The notes below the pieces were generated by a model that had not been told where the DNA came from, searched no databases, and saw only the letters and a list, made by a program, of their open reading frames with translations. This document shows positions 7,375-9,635 of a stretch of 9,635 nt of DNA, one piece after another. Positions within the stretch are counted from its first letter, which is position 1; each line of letters opens with the position of its first letter. Position numbers and translations under genes: made by a program. This DNA comes from Armatimonadota bacterium (GTDB lineage Bacteria > Armatimonadota > Chthonomonadetes > Chthonomonadales > Chthonomonadaceae), in assembly GCA_026392135.1 (NCBI GenBank), contig JAPLCR010000527.1, positions 1 through 9,635 on the forward strand, read 5' to 3'.

Positions 7375-8547
7375 ATGGAAAGAGGGAACTATCCTGTGAG
7401 AGTTGTTGCAGTCAGAACCGAAGAAGAGTTTTCGCGTATTGCCCCCGAATGGCAGGCACTTCAGGAGCGTTGCCCAGACACCACCCCCTTTCAAACATGG
7501 GAGTGGAACGCGACGTGGGTGAAACACTTTCGCAGACGGAAGAGGCTGCGCGTTCTGCTTTTTCGGCGGGAAGCAGACAACACCCTTTGCGGTATAGCTC
7601 CACTCTACATCGACTGGCATCGCGGCTCTCCTATACTTAGCCTCAAATGGCTAGGCACTGGAGTCAGCGACTATCTGGGGCTACTTGCGCTTCCTGACGA
7701 AATAGAGGCAGTCACAAACGCCTTTTATCACTACCTGAGCCACTCTTACAAACATTGGCACATTGCGGATTTACAGCAACTCCCTCCTATTTCTACCCTT
7801 GTGTGCCTCCCCCCTCCCACGCATTTGAAAAGCCGAAAAGTAGAGCTAGAGACGTGTCCCTATCTGACCCTGCCAGAGACATGGGAAGAGCTGCTTGCCC
7901 CGCTCGGTAAGAAGCTTCGTTCGAACATCGGATACTATGACCGCCTCCTGAAACGTACTTTTACAGAGGTGGATTTTTTACTTTCGGAAAAGAGTCATCT
8001 TGAGGCGGGTATGAACGCCCTTTTTGACCTGCACCAACAGCGATGGCACGCCCGCTGGCTTCCGGGTGTTCTTGGCAACCCTAGAGTGCAGGCATTCCAT
8101 CGAGAGTTAGCGCATATCTTTTTAGAGCGGGGCTGGTTGCGCCTCCATCTTTTGAAGCTAGATGGGCATATCCAGTCGGTACTCTACTGTTTTGCCTATC
8201 ATGGGAAGACCTACTACTATCTGGGAGGCTTTTCGCCTGCCCTTCACAAGTTTAGTATTGGAACCCTGCTGAATGCAAGGGCAATACAGCACGCAGTAGA
8301 AGAGGGGCATACGGTCTTCGACTTTTTACGGGGAAATGAGGAGTATAAGTACCGTTGGAAGCCAGAAGTGCAGTCTAACCAACAGATACTTCTCACTCGC
8401 GCTGAATTTCCGGCACGAATTGCGGGGCAGGCAGGATTAGCCGTCCATCAGGTAGAACGCTACCTTGAACACAAGGCTAAAGCCTTTGCCGCAAAGCAGG
8501 GGCGAAAAAAGGAGAAGCCTCCCTCCGACAACGTTTCTACACCTTGA
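7375..8547 (+). CDS. GNAT-type acyltransferase of the BioF2/CelD (Acetyltransf_6) family
   Basis: A 390-residue cytoplasmic protein with the usual two-part layout of CelD/BcsL-like and FemAB-like acyltransferases. The N-terminal part has PEWQALQERCPDTTPFQTWEWNATWVKHF cut as EWQALQ (25-30) and PFQTWEWNATWVKHF (38-52), then LCGIAPLYI (71-79) and LGTGVSDYLGLLA (93-105). The C-terminal GNAT-like domain (about 178-330) has KKLRSNIGYYDRLLKR (179-194), LFDLHQQRWHARW (216-228), HIQSVLYCFAYHGKTYYYL (265-283), the acyl-donor side segment FSPALHKFSIGTLLNARAI (286-304) and FDFLRGNEEYKYRW (315-328). Family members are linked to polysaccharide acylation or aminoacyl transfer in envelope synthesis; the acceptor here is unknown. 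The start is uncertain: ATG 7375 has no clear ribosome site, while GTG 7396 (codon 8) has AGAGGG 9 nt upstream. It is the first gene after the promoter at 7326. The lysine-rich tail (about 366-384) is probably disordered. Confidence 0.85.
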   Translation: MERGNYPVRVVAVRTEEEFSRIAPEWQALQERCPDTTPFQTWEWNATWVKHFRRRKRLRVLLFRREADNTLCGIAPLYIDWHRGSPILSLKWLGTGVSDYLGLLALPDEIEAVTNAFYHYLSHSYKHWHIADLQQLPPISTLVCLPPPTHLKSRKVELETCPYLTLPETWEELLAPLGKKLRSNIGYYDRLLKRTFTEVDFLLSEKSHLEAGMNALFDLHQQRWHARWLPGVLGNPRVQAFHRELAHIFLERGWLRLHLLKLDGHIQSVLYCFAYHGKTYYYLGGFSPALHKFSIGTLLNARAIQHAVEEGHTVFDFLRGNEEYKYRWKPEVQSNQQILLTRAEFPARIAGQAGLAVHQVERYLEHKAKAFAAKQGRKKEKPPSDNVSTP

Positions 8548-8572
8548 AAATGAGAAAGTGAGTCTGCTTGAA

Positions 8573-9316
8573 ATGCACCTTCGTCGAACCCAACCTCTCT
8601 TTCGTCTACTTCTGATATGCGGTGTGGTGATATCGCTCACCGGATGCCGCACGCGCAGTTTCCTCTCTACAAAACAAGAGATTGCTCTAGGGAAGGAAGG
8701 GGCGCGGCAGATAGAGGCAGAGTATCGCGTGGATACCTCCTCTCCTGATGCCGAGAGGGTACGCCGCATTGGAACGAAACTCCTTCCTCATGTAGACCAG
8801 AGGGATGTGCCCTATAGTTTCAAGGTGTTGGAGGCGAATGATGTCAACGCGGTTGCACTTCCGGGCGGGCCCCTCTATATATTTCGCGGGCTTCTTGATA
8901 TCGCTGACCCCAGAGATGACGACGCACTCGCCTGTATTATTGGGCATGAGATAGGGCACATTAACGGCAGGCACGCAGCGCGGCAAATCTCCTCACAGTT
9001 CATTACGAGCATCCTTATCTATGTAGGTCTTCCCGGAGCGACAAATCAGGAGTTAGCACGCCTCGCCTCAGGAGTAATCTCGCTCAAGTATAGCCGTGAG
9101 GACGAGCTTGATGCGGACAGGCGGGGGCTGAGCTATGCACAACGTGCCGGCTATGACCCAAACGGTCTCATCCGTTTTTTCACGAAGCTAGAGCGCATGG
9201 AGCGTAGAGTGGGCGGCGAAAAAAACGAATGGCTCCGCTCCCATCCTCTCAACACCTCTCGTATTGAACGCGCTAAAGTCCTCATAGAGAACCAGAACTA
9301 CCGTTACGGTCAATAG
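8573..9316 (+). CDS. M48-family zinc metalloprotease, lipoprotein (LoiP/BepA-like)
   Basis: A 247-residue protein. The N-terminus MHLRRTQPLFRLLLICGVVI followed by SLTGC is a classic lipoprotein signal with lipobox LTGC; Cys25 would be lipidated. This fixes the start at ATG 8573; the frame is open from 8465, but a longer start would overlap the upstream gene and bury the signal. The mature part follows the periplasmic M48 pattern: ALGKEGARQIEAEY, PYSFKVLEANDVNAVALPGG, then the zinc-binding helix HEIGHINGRHAARQ (H125, E126, H129) and the third ligand in EDELDADRRG (E178). SHPLNTSRI (223-231) is the usual late histidine segment. Such proteases degrade or help fold misassembled envelope proteins. 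It lacks the TPR domain of BepA and has the short LoiP-like build. GTG 8558 is a less likely start. It lies 25 bp after the acyltransferase gene and probably shares its promoter. Confidence 0.9.
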   Translation: MHLRRTQPLFRLLLICGVVISLTGCRTRSFLSTKQEIALGKEGARQIEAEYRVDTSSPDAERVRRIGTKLLPHVDQRDVPYSFKVLEANDVNAVALPGGPLYIFRGLLDIADPRDDDALACIIGHEIGHINGRHAARQISSQFITSILIYVGLPGATNQELARLASGVISLKYSREDELDADRRGLSYAQRAGYDPNGLIRFFTKLERMERRVGGEKNEWLRSHPLNTSRIERAKVLIENQNYRYGQ

Positions 9317-9352
9317 TACGGAAGATGAGGCTTCTCTTAGTCCCGTTACGGT
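9301..9352. repeat. Pair of identical 10-bp odd palindromes (CCGTTACGGT)
   Basis: CCGTTACGGT occurs at 9301-9310 (inside the last codons of the M48 gene) and again at 9343-9352. Each contains the 9-bp palindrome CCGT-T-ACGG, and the copies are 42 bp apart, close to four helical turns. Two more GTTAC elements (9401-9405, 9409-9413) precede the next gene. This could be an operator for the Tat-exported gene or chance similarity. Confidence 0.3.
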
Positions 9353-9434
9353 ACTCAAAGGCGTAGGCTTCACTATATCTAGCCCCCACTAAATCGGAGG
9401 GTTACCGCGTTACCAACGGAAGGAAAGAGTGGAG

Positions 9435-9635
9435 ATGTCTGACGAGATTTCCCGACGCAAGATGCTGAGCATGGGGGCAGCAGGAGTCCTAGCTACAGGC
9501 TTGACCGACTTCGTGCCCGCCTTTGGGGAGGAGATAGCCGAAGTTAGAGTGCTCGATGCCGTCACAAAGGTTGAGATGCACCGCGGAATGCCTACGTTTT
9601 TGGTAAATAATAGACCGCTCAGCGAGCCAGTGTTC
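9435..9635 (+). CDS. Tat-exported protein, N-terminal part (partial; possibly glycoside-hydrolase-like)
   Basis: The first 67 codons of a gene that runs off the window end. The N-terminus MSDEISRRKMLSMGAAGVLA has the twin-arginine pattern (SRRKML), followed by a short, weakly hydrophobic stretch (GAAGVLATGL), as expected for Tat export of a folded protein. The mature start includes EVRVLDAVTKVEMHRGMPTF and then LVNNRPLSEPVF. The 'G.PTf.vN.kPl..p.F' pattern is common just before the barrel of secreted beta-galactosidase-like and other glycoside-hydrolase-like proteins, but it is too little to assign a family. The start is supported by an AAGGAAAG tract about 8-9 nt before ATG 9435 and by the position of the RR motif. 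It lies 118 bp after the M48 gene; transcription from upstream or from a separate promoter are both possible, and I see no convincing -35/-10 pair in the gap. Confidence 0.75.
   Translation, partial: MSDEISRRKMLSMGAAGVLATGLTDFVPAFGEEIAEVRVLDAVTKVEMHRGMPTFLVNNRPLSEPVF

Noticed and set aside
8465..8572. A longer M48 protease starting at ATG 8465
   Set aside because: It would overlap the acyltransferase by 83 bp and put 36 polar residues before a clear lipoprotein signal peptide; ATG 8573 puts the lipobox Cys at residue 25.

Overview
The window reads as ordinary chromosome of a diderm (Gram-negative type) bacterium. All genes lie on the + strand. Composition looks close to half G+C by eye (not computed). 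A lipobox M48 protease, a twin-arginine signal peptide, HD-GYP signalling and two polytopic GT-C type glycosyltransferases support a diderm with an elaborate envelope. The gene mix recalls Armatimonadota (Chthonomonas-like), but that is only an impression. I see no rRNA, tRNA, CRISPR array, insertion sequence or phage gene.

Positions 1-5655 form a tight, probably co-transcribed block. It holds the 3' end of a metallophosphoesterase gene, two consecutive GT39/PMT-like membrane glycosyltransferases, an acidic protein I cannot name, and a secreted glycoside-hydrolase-like TIM-barrel protein. Junctions are ATGA overlaps (172-175 and 4375-4378), a TAGTG overlap (2233-2237) and one 26-bp gap. The likely theme is transfer or remodelling of envelope or extracellular sugars.

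After 141 bp without a gene comes a single c-di-GMP signalling gene (5797-7071). Its GGDEF domain is eroded and internally shortened but keeps an RxxD I-site, and it is fused to an intact HD-GYP phosphodiesterase. It is followed by a perfect 19-bp-stem hairpin (7085-7131), probably a transcription boundary.

A new transcription unit begins at a near-consensus sigma70 promoter (TTGACA, 17 bp, TATACT; 7326-7354). It reads a BioF2/CelD-type GNAT acyltransferase and then an M48 metalloprotease lipoprotein. After a 118-bp gap with repeated GTTAC elements, the window ends inside a Tat-exported protein whose start resembles secreted glycoside-hydrolase-like proteins.

Two gene starts are moved from the longest possible reading: the first glycosyltransferase to 172 and the M48 lipoprotein to 8573. 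I found no clear new defence or mobile system. The most interesting items are the degenerate GGDEF/HD-GYP protein, the unnamed acidic protein between envelope-sugar genes, and the long palindrome.
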